Positions 20,053 to 28,627 of a stretch of DNA of 59,272 bases are shown here, piece after piece; the first letter of the stretch is position 1, and each line of letters starts with the position of its first letter. The position numbers were made by a program, and so were the translations under genes. The stretch lies in assembly GCA_007132225.1 (NCBI GenBank), contig SLPB01000027.1:1-59272 (forward strand), written 5' to 3'. The DNA comes from Bacteroidales bacterium (GTDB taxonomy: Bacteria > Bacteroidota > Bacteroidia > Bacteroidales > PUMT01). Under the pieces are notes generated by a model that saw nothing but the letters and a program-made list of their open reading frames with translations, was not told the origin of the DNA and made no database searches.

Positions 20053-21159
20053 ATGAAAATTAAAGAGATGCAATCAGGGAGTATAGTTAAAAGAGTTACA
20101 CATTTATTGGTTATTGTTATTATGGCAGTTGGTTTGTCAGCTTTTAAATACCTTGACCCTGATTTTTATAGTTATTCGGCATCGGAGCTCAGACAAGGAT
20201 CCGCACCGGTTATAAAAGCTGGCGATCGTAATTTGCACGATGTTATTGCTGAGGCGCCTCCGTATTCCATTATTCTATTCGACCGTGTTCAATGCGTTGA
20301 GCTTGATAACACTCTTGTAATTGACAAACCTCTTACCTTGCGTGGTCTGAATGCCAGCCTGGCTAAAGGTGTAAGTCTTACTCAACTGGTTCTTGTCACC
20401 TCTGAGAATGTTACGATTACCGATTTCGAATTGCACGGTAATGTAGGCACGGTGGAGTATGCTGAACGGGCCTCGTTGATATCAATTCAGGCCAGCAATT
20501 TTGTGGTTGAGCGTGGTCTGGTAACTAAAGCTTCAAAGCATGGATTGGAGGTCAGGAACCGGGGGGGAGTTGTTAAAAACGGTGTAATACGTGATATAGT
20601 TGCCCGGGACATCGCCAGGGACGGGGTTTCTATTGTGGGTACCGGCGGAACTACTAAAAATATTCTTATAGAGAATGTGCGTGCCTACAACAGTCATGAC
20701 CGGGGTGCAGTAGAAGCTTCCGATGGCTCAGATAATATTACGATTCGTAATATATATGCTGAAGATTGTGTGTACGCTGTTGATGTAATACATGATCACG
20801 GAAGGCCCGATCAGGTCTGTAATAACCATCTTGTGGAGAATGTACATGCCGTTCGCTGCTCCCGTGCTGTTCAAACCAGCAACAAGCCACTCGGCCATAG
20901 CGGACTTATTTTGCGTAATATTATTGCCGAGCAGGTTGACTTGCCGGTGCAGGTTTCAAATACAGCAGGAGTGATTATAGACGGCGTGCATGTTTTCGGC
21001 CATGAGAAAGGCGGTCCGTTGATTAGAATTAGTGATTGCCGGGGTGTAAGGGTTAGCAATGTCACTATTTTAAGTGGAAACTTTGAAGGCCCGGCGATTT
21101 TGGTAAGTAATTCCACTCATACTGAGATTGATGATATTCTTGACGCCAGGATCGATTAA
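20053..21159 (+). CDS. Secreted right-handed parallel beta-helix protein
   Basis: The 368-residue product has a basic start and a membrane-spanning or signal segment (about 17-36: LLVIVIMAVGLSAFKYL). The rest is a right-handed parallel beta-helix. Repeating short strands are punctuated by Asn and Gly turns: ENVTITDFELHGN, SNFVVERGLVTKASKHGLEV, NILIENVRAYN, DNITIRNIYAEDC, HLVENVHAVRC, LILRNIIAEQ, GVIIDGVHVFG, GVRVSNVTILSG. It resembles the PL6 chondroitinase-B and alginate-lyase-like group and pectate-lyase-fold proteins, starting with a PVIKAGDRNLHDVIAEAPP segment typical of that group. Catalytic residues of PL6 cannot be assigned safely, so a structural or glycan-binding role is also possible. 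It stands alone with a hairpin-rich leader. Confidence 0.75.
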   Translation: MKIKEMQSGSIVKRVTHLLVIVIMAVGLSAFKYLDPDFYSYSASELRQGSAPVIKAGDRNLHDVIAEAPPYSIILFDRVQCVELDNTLVIDKPLTLRGLNASLAKGVSLTQLVLVTSENVTITDFELHGNVGTVEYAERASLISIQASNFVVERGLVTKASKHGLEVRNRGGVVKNGVIRDIVARDIARDGVSIVGTGGTTKNILIENVRAYNSHDRGAVEASDGSDNITIRNIYAEDCVYAVDVIHDHGRPDQVCNNHLVENVHAVRCSRAVQTSNKPLGHSGLILRNIIAEQVDLPVQVSNTAGVIIDGVHVFGHEKGGPLIRISDCRGVRVSNVTILSGNFEGPAILVSNSTHTEIDDILDARID

Positions 21160-21212
21160 CAGCCATTTATGGATATGAACAGGATTTTTTCACATCCAGG
21201 TGAAGGGGTTAT

Positions 21213-21244
21213 GTTGGGATAAAATCCGGAAACTTTTATCTTTA
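21213..21244 (+). promoter_or_regulatory. Candidate promoter of the YebC gene
   Basis: GTTG at 21213-21216, 20 bases, then TATCTTTA at 21237-21244. The -7 box is identical to that proposed for the beta-helix gene. The leader to the ATG at 21262 would be about 11 bases. Confidence 0.45.
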
Positions 21245-21261
21245 CCTTAAATTAAAATGTT

Positions 21262-22005
21262 ATGTCGGGACACAGTAAATGGTCAACCATTAAAAGGAAA
21301 AAGGGAGCCCTTGATGCCAAGCGCAGCAAAATTTTTTCCCGTATTGTCAAGGAGATTGATATTTCTGTAAAAGAAGGAGGCCCTGATCCGGAAGCCAATC
21401 CCCGTTTAAGGCTTGCCGTTGCCAATGCAAAGGGAGTTAACATGCCCAAGGACAATATTGAAAGAGCCATTAATAAAGCTGACAAAGATCCTTCAAACCT
21501 GCAGGAAATGACTTTTGAAGGCTATGCACCTAACGGAGTAGCGGTTTTTATAGAGTGCCTTACAGATAATCATCTTCGTACTGTTGGAAATATAAAGTCA
21601 ATTTTCAATAAAAGAGGCGGTAATCTGGGAACCCACGGATCGCTGACTTTTCTTTTTGACCGGAAGGGGATTATCACCGTGCCCACCGATAAAATTAATG
21701 ATGACGAATCGTTTGAGCTTGAAATAATTGATGCAGGAGCTGAAGATATTGAGATCAGCGATAATGTATACTATATAACCACGTCAATGGAGGATTTCGG
21801 AAAAGTGAGGAAAAAGGTTGAAGATATGGGGATAGAGCCCGAAAATGCCGGCCTGGAGCGCATCCCAAACGATCTTAAGCGGCTGGAGGTTGATGACGCC
21901 CTGAAAGTACTGAAAATGGTCGAGGAGTTTGAGGATGATGATGATGTACAAAATGTATATCACAACCTTGAGGTAACTGATGAGGTTGCAAATGCCATGC
22001 AATAA
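21262..22005 (+). CDS. YebC/PmpR family protein (TACO1-like)
   Basis: Widely conserved cytoplasmic protein of 247 residues. It begins MSGHSKWSTIKRKKGALDAKRSKIFSR, the family signature (in pieces GHSKWSTIKRKK and DAKRSKIF), and continues with GPDPEANPRLRLAVANAKGVNMPKDNIERAI, EGYAPNGVAVFIECLTDN and an acidic C-terminal domain. Members have been described both as DNA-binding regulators and, more recently, as factors that relieve ribosome stalling at proline-rich stretches; the sequence cannot decide between these. It converges with the transporter gene downstream, with 43 bp between stops. Confidence 0.93.
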   Translation: MSGHSKWSTIKRKKGALDAKRSKIFSRIVKEIDISVKEGGPDPEANPRLRLAVANAKGVNMPKDNIERAINKADKDPSNLQEMTFEGYAPNGVAVFIECLTDNHLRTVGNIKSIFNKRGGNLGTHGSLTFLFDRKGIITVPTDKINDDESFELEIIDAGAEDIEISDNVYYITTSMEDFGKVRKKVEDMGIEPENAGLERIPNDLKRLEVDDALKVLKMVEEFEDDDDVQNVYHNLEVTDEVANAMQ

Positions 22006-22048
22006 ACATGAAATTTTGACTTACTTACCGGATAAATTTACTGTTTTT

Positions 22049-23593
22049 TTACTGAATATAAATTGGTCCGTCAGGTCCGAGAGGAATTCCCAGATAGACC
22101 CAAAGAACCATCAGTAATGTCCAGAAAATAGTAAGAAAAATGGTATAGGGTAACATTGTTGATATGATTGTCCCTATTCCATAACGCTCATCATATTTCT
22201 GTGCAAAAGTAACTATAAGGGCAAAGTAACTCATCATGGGAGTTATCAGGTTGGTGAGCGAATCTCCTATTCTGAATGCTGCCTGGGTTATGCCGGGATG
22301 GTAAGGATTATCCAGGAGCATCAGCATGGGGATAAACACCGGTGCTATTATTGCCCACTTGGCAGAGGCACTGCCCATGAACAGGTTGATAAATGCCGAC
22401 AGAAACACGAAAGCAACGATGAGCATCGGACCGGTAAACCCTATATCTCTTAGCCCTGATGCTCCTTTGATTGCGATGATAAGCCCCAGGTTACTTTGAT
22501 TGAAAAAATAGACGAATTGAGCAGCGAAAAATACCAGGACTATATAACCACCCATGCCCGACATTGACTTTATGATATGTTTCATAAGGTCTTTGTCGTT
22601 TTTTATTGTACCCACCACAGAGCCGTATACCAGCGCGGGGATGAAGAAAAACAAAAGAATACCAATTATTATCCCGTCAAAAAACGGTGAATGAAGTACT
22701 GAACCTGTTTCGGGGTCACGCAGCAGCCCGTTTTCAGGAATTACTGACATTGCCATAATTGCTACAAAAACAAGTACAGAAATACCTGCCCATCTCAGTC
22801 CCTTGTTCTCTTGTCCGGTCAAGTTCTCTATGGTAAATTTTTCTGTGGCACCTTCGTATTTCCCGAGCCTTGGCTCAACAATCCTGTCAGTTACCCATGT
22901 GCCTACAAATAAAACTACAAAGCTGGAAGCTATCATAAAATAATAGTTCACAGCGGGGTTAATAACCATGTCTGGAATAATAAGCTGAGCGGCAGAAGTG
23001 GATATGCCTGCAAGTATTGGATCTACAGAGCCTATAAGGAAGTTTGCACCAAATCCGCCACTTACACCGCAGAACGCTGCTGCAAGCCCTGCCATGGGGT
23101 GCCTCCCCAGTGCATGAAAGAGCATCGCTCCCAGGGGAATAAGTATGACATAACCTGCTTCAACAGCCAGTCCGCTGATAATACCTGCCAGTACAATCGC
23201 ATAAGTTATAAGCTTCGGAGGGGCACTCAATACAAGAGACCTGATCATCACCGCAAAAAGACCTGTTCCCTCAGCAAGGCCTATTCCAATCATTACTACC
23301 AGTACATATCCAAGTGGAGGGAACCTGAGAAAATTATCCAGAATATTAGTGTATATCCATCTTATTCCGTCGGCGCTCAAAAGATTGTTCACCTGAACAA
23401 CGCTCTGATCTACCGGGTGAACGGCGGAAGTTCCCAGCCAGTATGTAAGTGTGGACAACAGTACTACCAAAAGAGCAAGCATTGCAAAAATAGTTGCCGG
23501 ATGAGGAAGTTTGTTTCCTATTATTTCAATATAATCAAGTGACCTTGCAAAAGCTGTGGATAAAAATTTCCTGGATTTTTTTAATACCTTCAT
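22049..23593 (-). CDS. AbgT family transporter
   Basis: Inner-membrane transporter of the AbgT (p-aminobenzoyl-glutamate) family, 514 residues. About ten or more hydrophobic helices are visible, including the first after the basic N-terminus (PATIFAMLALLVVLLSTLTYW) and the conserved re-entrant parts AAFCGVSGGFGANFLIGSVDP and FMGSASAKWAIIAPVFIPM. Those two blocks line the substrate path in the family. Characterised members import p-aminobenzoyl-glutamate or export sulfonamides; the substrate here is unknown. No amidohydrolase (AbgA/AbgB) gene lies nearby. It converges with yebC and is preceded by the 640-bp gap. Confidence 0.92.
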   Translation of the reverse strand: MKVLKKSRKFLSTAFARSLDYIEIIGNKLPHPATIFAMLALLVVLLSTLTYWLGTSAVHPVDQSVVQVNNLLSADGIRWIYTNILDNFLRFPPLGYVLVVMIGIGLAEGTGLFAVMIRSLVLSAPPKLITYAIVLAGIISGLAVEAGYVILIPLGAMLFHALGRHPMAGLAAAFCGVSGGFGANFLIGSVDPILAGISTSAAQLIIPDMVINPAVNYYFMIASSFVVLFVGTWVTDRIVEPRLGKYEGATEKFTIENLTGQENKGLRWAGISVLVFVAIMAMSVIPENGLLRDPETGSVLHSPFFDGIIIGILLFFFIPALVYGSVVGTIKNDKDLMKHIIKSMSGMGGYIVLVFFAAQFVYFFNQSNLGLIIAIKGASGLRDIGFTGPMLIVAFVFLSAFINLFMGSASAKWAIIAPVFIPMLMLLDNPYHPGITQAAFRIGDSLTNLITPMMSYFALIVTFAQKYDERYGIGTIISTMLPYTIFLTIFWTLLMVLWVYLGIPLGPDGPIYIQ

Positions 23594-24233
23594 TATAAGT
23601 TATCAGTTTTTTTATCAAAATATTTCTGTGTAATAGCTGAAAATATTGCTTTCATTCCATTTAGCCTCTCCATGATTTATGGACATTCGGTCAAACTCAC
23701 ATTCAGTGAATTCAGCAATTACAAATGTCCCCCGATGGTATCATCATTACTTTTTGTGAGATTCATATCATTTACTCTTATTGGCATTATGTTTGTAGCT
23801 TTACTGCTTCAGAATATATGTTGCCATAAAATGTCAGACTTTATGTTTAAGACTGACTGAAATCTGATCATTTACTGAGGGCATGCATTGCTGTTTAGTT
23901 ATTTCTAAACCAGAGTGGTTTGTAGACAGACATTGATTAAAAGTTTGAATAATACTAAAAAAAACAGTCAAATATAATAAGTTAAAAAGAAATTATACCG
24001 TAGATTAATACCGGCCATTTATATCAGCACGCTTTTTTGATAAAAAAAGCTTAATTTCATCTTTTAATTTTACTATTTTAGCGACCGGATATATTTCTTT
24101 ATTAGGTTATGTCAACAGTCGCAATCTCAACAACTTGAAAATATTGACAAACGAATATTCAGGTGTACATGAGCAGGACCGAAGGCGAATTTTTTAAAAT
24201 GGCTGATTTTATCATTATTACAGGAAAAGGACC
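23594..24233. other. Long A+T-rich non-coding region
   Basis: These 640 bp separate two divergently read genes. I see a weak hairpin at 24031-24050 (GCTTTTTT, GATA, AAAAAAGC), a possible 22-codon upstream ORF at 24169-24237, and no tRNA or convincing promoter. A 62-codon ORF at 23672-23860 lacks recognisable features. It may contain a decayed gene or a small RNA, but the sequence gives no positive support. Confidence 0.5.
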
Positions 24234-24237
24234 ATGA
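24169..24237 (+). CDS. Possible 22-residue leader peptide overlapping the LEA14-like gene
   Basis: An ATG at 24169 opens 22 codons ending at TGA 24235-24237. The stop overlaps the ATG of the next gene (ATGA), the arrangement of translational coupling. The peptide is MSRTEGEFFKMADFIIITGK plus GP. The same bases include AGGAAAAGGA, which could be a ribosome binding site for the downstream gene. Low confidence: short ORFs with such overlaps arise by chance. Confidence 0.25.
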   Translation: MSRTEGEFFKMADFIIITGKGP

Positions 24238-24689
24238 GATTTCTCCATTTTTTTATTCTTGGAATAATAGTCACCACGGCCATATCTTGCTCTGAATTTG
24301 AAAATATTGATGTTGGCGAGATCCAGGATGTTAATTTTAACAGATTTTCCGGCAGGGAAATTGAATTTGAGGTTATAATGCCAATTGATAATCCCTCTGC
24401 TCTCAGATTCCGGATTGTTAATGTGGATCTTGATGTATATGTGAATAATGAATATTTTGGGAAGATAACCAATGTTGACAATGTATCAGTACCTTCAAGG
24501 TCTAATGAAATGTATTCCTTTCCGATGAAAGTGGAGCTTTCCAATATATTAAAGGGAGCTTTATCAATGTACAATTTTTACCTTGACCGGCAGGCGGAAG
24601 TAGTGATTAAGGGCAAAATAAGCGCCCGCTCCTTTCCGTTTACAAGGAGTATAAATGTTGATGAAAAAACTAATTTAAGATTAAACTAA
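24234..24689 (+). CDS. LEA14-like (WHy domain) lipoprotein
   Basis: Predicted lipoprotein of 151 residues. The signal peptide ends TAIS before Cys19 (lipobox AISC). The mature part has the WHy or LEA-2 type beta-sandwich pattern: FSGREIEFEVIMPIDNPSAL with the characteristic N-P pair, then FRIVNVDLDVYVNNEYFGKI, a VSVPSRSN turn and a final strand VVIKGKISARSFPFTRSINV. Such proteins are found in the envelope of many Bacteroidota, role unknown. It is followed after 124 bp by the SPOR-like gene in the same direction. Confidence 0.75.
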   Translation: MRFLHFFILGIIVTTAISCSEFENIDVGEIQDVNFNRFSGREIEFEVIMPIDNPSALRFRIVNVDLDVYVNNEYFGKITNVDNVSVPSRSNEMYSFPMKVELSNILKGALSMYNFYLDRQAEVVIKGKISARSFPFTRSINVDEKTNLRLN

Positions 24690-24813
24690 TTTTTTCTCCC
24701 TTATGTTTTTTGGTTTTTCATCAGATTCAGAAATTAATTGTGAGCCGGATATTATGGCCTGGTTAAAGCTAGCTGAGTTTTTTATTAATTATTAATCTAT
24801 TTAGTAATTTATT

Positions 24814-25266
24814 ATGCGATATATGCGTTCAATTTATTTTATTTTTTACTTATTTCTAATTCCCACTTATATTCTTTTCTCACAACCTTATTCTTCTGAT
24901 ATTATTCAGGGGAGGCAGGATGATAATGGCAGACTGATTATTAATCAGGATACACGTATTGAGGAGCTCGTTAACCGGCATATAACGATTAATAAAGATA
25001 AGGAGGGTATACAGGGTTATCGCATAAGGATCTTTTCTGAGTCGGGACAGGATGCACGACCTAAAGCGACTGAAACCAGAGCCAAATTTTACAATCTGTT
25101 TCCGGATATTGAGGCTTATATGGATTATAATCCTCCTACCTGGAGAATTTATGTTGGGGATTTCAGAACCAGGAGTGAGGCACTGAAAATGCAAAAGAAA
25201 ATTAGCCGCGAATATCCCAATTCATTTATTATTAGTGACCGGATCAATTTCCCTCCTTTGGATTAA
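24814..25266 (+). CDS. SPOR-domain-like exported protein
   Basis: A small exported protein of 150 residues: signal peptide about 1-23 ending LFSQ, a linker with RIEELVNRHITINKDKEG, then a SPOR-like domain at about 67-145. The domain shows the usual opening GYRIRIFSESGQDARPKA, a middle FYNLFPDIEAYMDYNPPTW and the closing strand WRIYVGDFRTRSEALKMQKKI. SPOR domains bind denuded glycan strands at the septum, which would fit the cell-wall genes nearby. It precedes the PurF-like gene by 39 bp and may share its transcript. Confidence 0.8.
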   Translation: MRYMRSIYFIFYLFLIPTYILFSQPYSSDIIQGRQDDNGRLIINQDTRIEELVNRHITINKDKEGIQGYRIRIFSESGQDARPKATETRAKFYNLFPDIEAYMDYNPPTWRIYVGDFRTRSEALKMQKKISREYPNSFIISDRINFPPLD

Positions 25267-25305
25267 TTTACAAGGGTTACAGCTCCAATTTTAATATTTT
25301 TTCAG

Positions 25306-27216
25306 ATGATCGACATAATTAAGCATGAGTGTGGCATTGCTCTTATACGGCTTCTAAAGCCGCTTGAATACTATAAGGAAAAATATGGTTCATGGAAGTA
25401 TGGACTTGACAAACTGTACCTGCTTATGGAGAAACAGCATAATCGCGGACAGGATGGTGCAGGAGTTGTAAACATCAAGTTTGATCTCTCTCCGGGCAAA
25501 CCCTACCTCTTCAGGCACCGCTCGAATATTCCATCTTCCATAAATGATGTTTTTAACAAGATAAATAAACAAATCAGCCAGGTTGAGGAAAAAAATCCAG
25601 GATTACATAATGATCCTGCATATGCCCGTGATAATATTCCCTTTGCCGGAGAGATATATCTTGGTCATCTCAGGTACGGCACCTTCGGAAACACCAGTAT
25701 TCAGCATGTTCATCCCGTAATGCGTGAAAATAACTGGAAGTCCCGTAACCTTGTTCTTGCCGGGAATTTCAACCTCACCAATACTGATGAATTATTTAAT
25801 AAACTCATTGAACTTGGTCAGCATCCCAAAGCTTATTCGGATACTGTCACCATTCTCGAGAAGGTGGGACATTTTCTTGATGAGGAAAATCAATACCTTT
25901 TCAGAAAGTATAAGGATGAGGGGTACACTAATCAGGAAATATCAGGGCTCATTGAATCCAATCTTGATATTCACAAGGTATTGGAAGATTCGAGCAAGGA
26001 TTGGGACGGAGGATATACCGTTGCCGGTATAGTTGGTCATGGAGATATGTTTGTAGCCCGTGATCCATGGGGAATCAGGCCGGCATTTTATTATTCGGAC
26101 GATGAAGTGGTTATTGTTACCTCTGAACGGCCGGTCATACAAACTGTGATGAATGTTACACTGGATCAGATAACCGAACTTAAGCCGGGGAATGCACTTC
26201 TGGTAAAAAAGGATGGAAGAATAATTGATAAAATGATCCGGGTGCCCCATGAGCGTCGTGCCTGCTCATTTGAAAGGATATATTTTTCCCGGGGAAGTGA
26301 TGCAGATATATATCGCGAGAGAAAAATGCTTGGAGAGCTCTTAACCCCCCAGATACTAAAAGCCATCAATAATGATTTGGTGAATACCGTTTTTTCATAT
26401 ATTCCCAATACCGCTGAGTCTGCATTCTATGGCATGGTCAAAGGTATAGAGAATCATATGCTTGATCAAAAGATCAGTACATTTAAAGAACATGGTAGTA
26501 AAATGTCGGAGGAAGATTTCACGCAGTTGCTTGCTGCAAGGCCCCGAGTTGAAAAGATAGCCATTAAGGATGTAAAACTGCGAACCTTCATTTCACAGGA
26601 AAATACAAGAGATGACCTGGCCGGTCATGTTTATGATATCACATATGGGACTATTAAGGAAAATGTTGATAATCTGGTTATAATTGACGATTCTATTGTA
26701 AGAGGTACTACATTAAAACGTAGTATTTTGAGAATACTTGACAGGCTTAATCCCAAAAAAATAGTAATTGTATCATCATCACCCCAGATCAGGTATCCTG
26801 ACTGTTATGGAATTGATATGACCAAGTTGACCGATTTTGTTGCTTTCCATGCCGCTATATCCCTGTTAAAGGAGAATGGGAAAGAGGATTTGATCACCGA
26901 GGTATACAGGCTTTCTAAAGACCAGCAGAATCTGCCGAGAGAGCAAATTGTTAATTATGTAAAAGAGCTATACAATCCATTCACCCCGGAACAAATTTCT
27001 TCCAGGATTACTTCTCTGCTTAAGCCTGAGGATATTAATTCTGAAGTTGAAATTGTTTACCAGACAATTGAAAATCTTCATAAGGCTTGCCCTGATAATA
27101 CAGGGGACTGGTATTTTACGGGGAATTACCCCACTCCCGGAGGGAATAAAGTGGTTAATACCTCTTTTGTGAATTATATTGAATCCCGTAACCAAAGATC
27201 TTACTGCGACGAATAA
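25306..27216 (+). CDS. Amidophosphoribosyltransferase-like protein, long Bacteroidota form
   Basis: Class II glutamine amidotransferase joined to a phosphoribosyltransferase domain, as in PurF, which makes phosphoribosylamine in purine synthesis. The presumed catalytic cysteine is Cys9 (IKHECGIALIRLL), so eight residues would have to be removed to expose it. Visible: MEKQHNRGQDGAG, LGHLRYGTFGNTS, AGNFNLTNTDELF, a WGIRPAFYY segment, and the PRPP loop VIIDDSIVRGTTLK at about residue 463-476. At 636 residues it exceeds the usual PurF (about 470-505), with an extra C-terminal region of about 100 residues. Bacteroidota often have both this form and an ordinary PurF; whether it carries the main PurF activity is not shown here. 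Confidence 0.88.
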   Translation: MIDIIKHECGIALIRLLKPLEYYKEKYGSWKYGLDKLYLLMEKQHNRGQDGAGVVNIKFDLSPGKPYLFRHRSNIPSSINDVFNKINKQISQVEEKNPGLHNDPAYARDNIPFAGEIYLGHLRYGTFGNTSIQHVHPVMRENNWKSRNLVLAGNFNLTNTDELFNKLIELGQHPKAYSDTVTILEKVGHFLDEENQYLFRKYKDEGYTNQEISGLIESNLDIHKVLEDSSKDWDGGYTVAGIVGHGDMFVARDPWGIRPAFYYSDDEVVIVTSERPVIQTVMNVTLDQITELKPGNALLVKKDGRIIDKMIRVPHERRACSFERIYFSRGSDADIYRERKMLGELLTPQILKAINNDLVNTVFSYIPNTAESAFYGMVKGIENHMLDQKISTFKEHGSKMSEEDFTQLLAARPRVEKIAIKDVKLRTFISQENTRDDLAGHVYDITYGTIKENVDNLVIIDDSIVRGTTLKRSILRILDRLNPKKIVIVSSSPQIRYPDCYGIDMTKLTDFVAFHAAISLLKENGKEDLITEVYRLSKDQQNLPREQIVNYVKELYNPFTPEQISSRITSLLKPEDINSEVEIVYQTIENLHKACPDNTGDWYFTGNYPTPGGNKVVNTSFVNYIESRNQRSYCDE

Positions 27217-27262
27217 ATCAGGAAGTGTTCTTTAGGGTTTCATTAAGGAATAAGGGCCGGAA

Positions 27263-28210
27263 TCAATATTTTTTGCTGATGTAATACTTAACTCTCTGAT
27301 AGGTAGATACATGGCGATTGACTTTTTTCTCGTACAGGTCACTCATTGTTATCATAATACCCGTTTCCTCAACATCCCCGAAACTATCATTTATAACTGT
27401 ACCAAAGACTCTCATGGAAGGGGAGAGGTTCATATAAGCGTTGATAAGGGGCGGAATAACTTCAGAATGACTTCTAACATATTGTGAAAGCTTTTTGTAG
27501 TCCTCCTGGTAATCACGCCCATTAAGAATCTTCCCGAGCTTTGAAATATTTGCCTCTGTGTCCAGTGGTTTTTTAGGCCAGATCAATTGATCCGGGTCAG
27601 GAAAGTATTTCATAAGAAAATAAAGAATCAGGTTTCTTGATTCTCTGTTAAATTTGGGGTACATGGTAACCTTGCCAAAAAAATATTTCATTTTGGGGTT
27701 GTCAACCATAATGGCCCCGAGTCCATCCCAAAGGTTGTCAAGTGCAAATAAGCCTTTTCTGGCTCTGGCGGTGGACTGGTAAGCGGGTTGCACAAAAGAC
27801 CTTCCAAGTTCAATCAGGTAGGGAAGGTATTCAGTTTTGAATTTATCAGAAAAATGAAATAGTTTTGAAGTAGCAAATCTTTCAATATTAACGGGCTTGT
27901 CGGCAGGAGGTATATAGTACCTGTATCCCCCAAGTATTTCCCGGTGTTTGGGGTCCCAGACTATAAGCTGTTTGTATGGTTCATCGGATGTGTCAAAAGC
28001 GTCCAGGTCAATTTTTTTTCCTGTTCCTCCTCCGGCACGCCGGAAGCTAAGCTCTCTTAATCTGCCTATTTCAGTTATAATTTCAGGGGAGTCAATATGA
28101 TCAACAATATACAGCTCATTGCCGGCATTGTTTGTTTTCCTAACAAATTTAGAAGGATCAAGTTCTTTTTCTATTTTCTTCGGACTGACTGGAGCTATAA
28201 TCGGTTCCAT
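27263..28210 (-). CDS. GNAT-fold N-acyltransferase, GlsB-like (glycine/ornithine lipid type)
   Basis: A 315-residue protein of the hemolysin-like or OlsB-like acyltransferase family: IGRLRELSFRRAGGGTGKKIDLDAFD, GGYRYYIPPA, ERFATSKLFHFS, LIELGRSFVQPAYQS and KYFFGKVTMYP. In Bacteroides thetaiotaomicron a neighbouring pair, GlsB (N-acyltransferase) and GlsA (O-acyltransferase), makes N-acyl-glycine lipids; the adjacent PlsC-like gene here fits that pair, and the assignment is by homology and context. It lies 417 bp downstream of the PlsC-like gene on the same strand, an unusually long gap with nested inverted repeats. It converges with the PurF-like gene. Confidence 0.8.
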   Translation of the reverse strand: MEPIIAPVSPKKIEKELDPSKFVRKTNNAGNELYIVDHIDSPEIITEIGRLRELSFRRAGGGTGKKIDLDAFDTSDEPYKQLIVWDPKHREILGGYRYYIPPADKPVNIERFATSKLFHFSDKFKTEYLPYLIELGRSFVQPAYQSTARARKGLFALDNLWDGLGAIMVDNPKMKYFFGKVTMYPKFNRESRNLILYFLMKYFPDPDQLIWPKKPLDTEANISKLGKILNGRDYQEDYKKLSQYVRSHSEVIPPLINAYMNLSPSMRVFGTVINDSFGDVEETGIMITMSDLYEKKVNRHVSTYQRVKYYISKKY

Positions 28211-28627
28211 GATAATTTCAAAGGTTCGTAATTTTTGTTATTTGAGATACTACATGAATCCCCATGTTACCGTGTAACACAAAAAGCCATGAATAAAACA
28301 GGGGGATTCATCCATTTGAAACATTTAACATGAATTACCTGCAAAAAATAATTAACTGATTATTAATTTGATTAACCTGTTTTATTAGGATGAAACCCGC
28401 ATCAGCCTTTGGTTGAACATGCATTCAGTTTAAAGAAAGCTTGCCAGTTAATCTGTTTCGGATCCTTAAATAAACTAAAGCATAAAAACCTGCCTGGTTT
28501 GCGTGCTAAAATAACACTTTTATCGAATGGATTTTGAAAAAGTTCAAATAAATTTATTTTTATCCGGTAAAATTAATCAGAATTTATGTAAAACGGGAGC
28601 CAGCCGGTATTTTAATTTTATGGGGTA
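28211..28627. other. Intergenic region between the two acyltransferase genes
   Basis: These 417 bp hold the nested inverted repeats at 28254-28311 and otherwise A+T-rich sequence. I found no gene, tRNA or good terminator in it, and no full promoter match on the minus strand. Confidence 0.5.
28254..28311 (-). repeat. Nested inverted repeats before the GlsB-like gene
   Basis: Outer arms ATGAATCCCC (28254-28263) and GGGGATTCAT (28302-28311) are perfectly complementary. Inside lies a second repeat, TGTTAC (28265-28270) and GTAACA (28274-28279) with loop CGT. The set ends 43 bp before the GlsB-like start on the minus strand, a likely position for its leader RNA or an operator. Confidence 0.7.

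Noticed and set aside
23672-23860. 62-codon plus-strand ORF with one hydrophobic segment in the 640-bp gap
   Set aside because: A+T-rich DNA often yields such ORFs. It has no promoter, coupling or recognisable family, so it is not listed as a gene.
24031-24050. GCTTTTTT-GATA-AAAAAAGC hairpin as a terminator
   Set aside because: No gene ends nearby and the stem is almost all A-T, so it is probably a chance structure.
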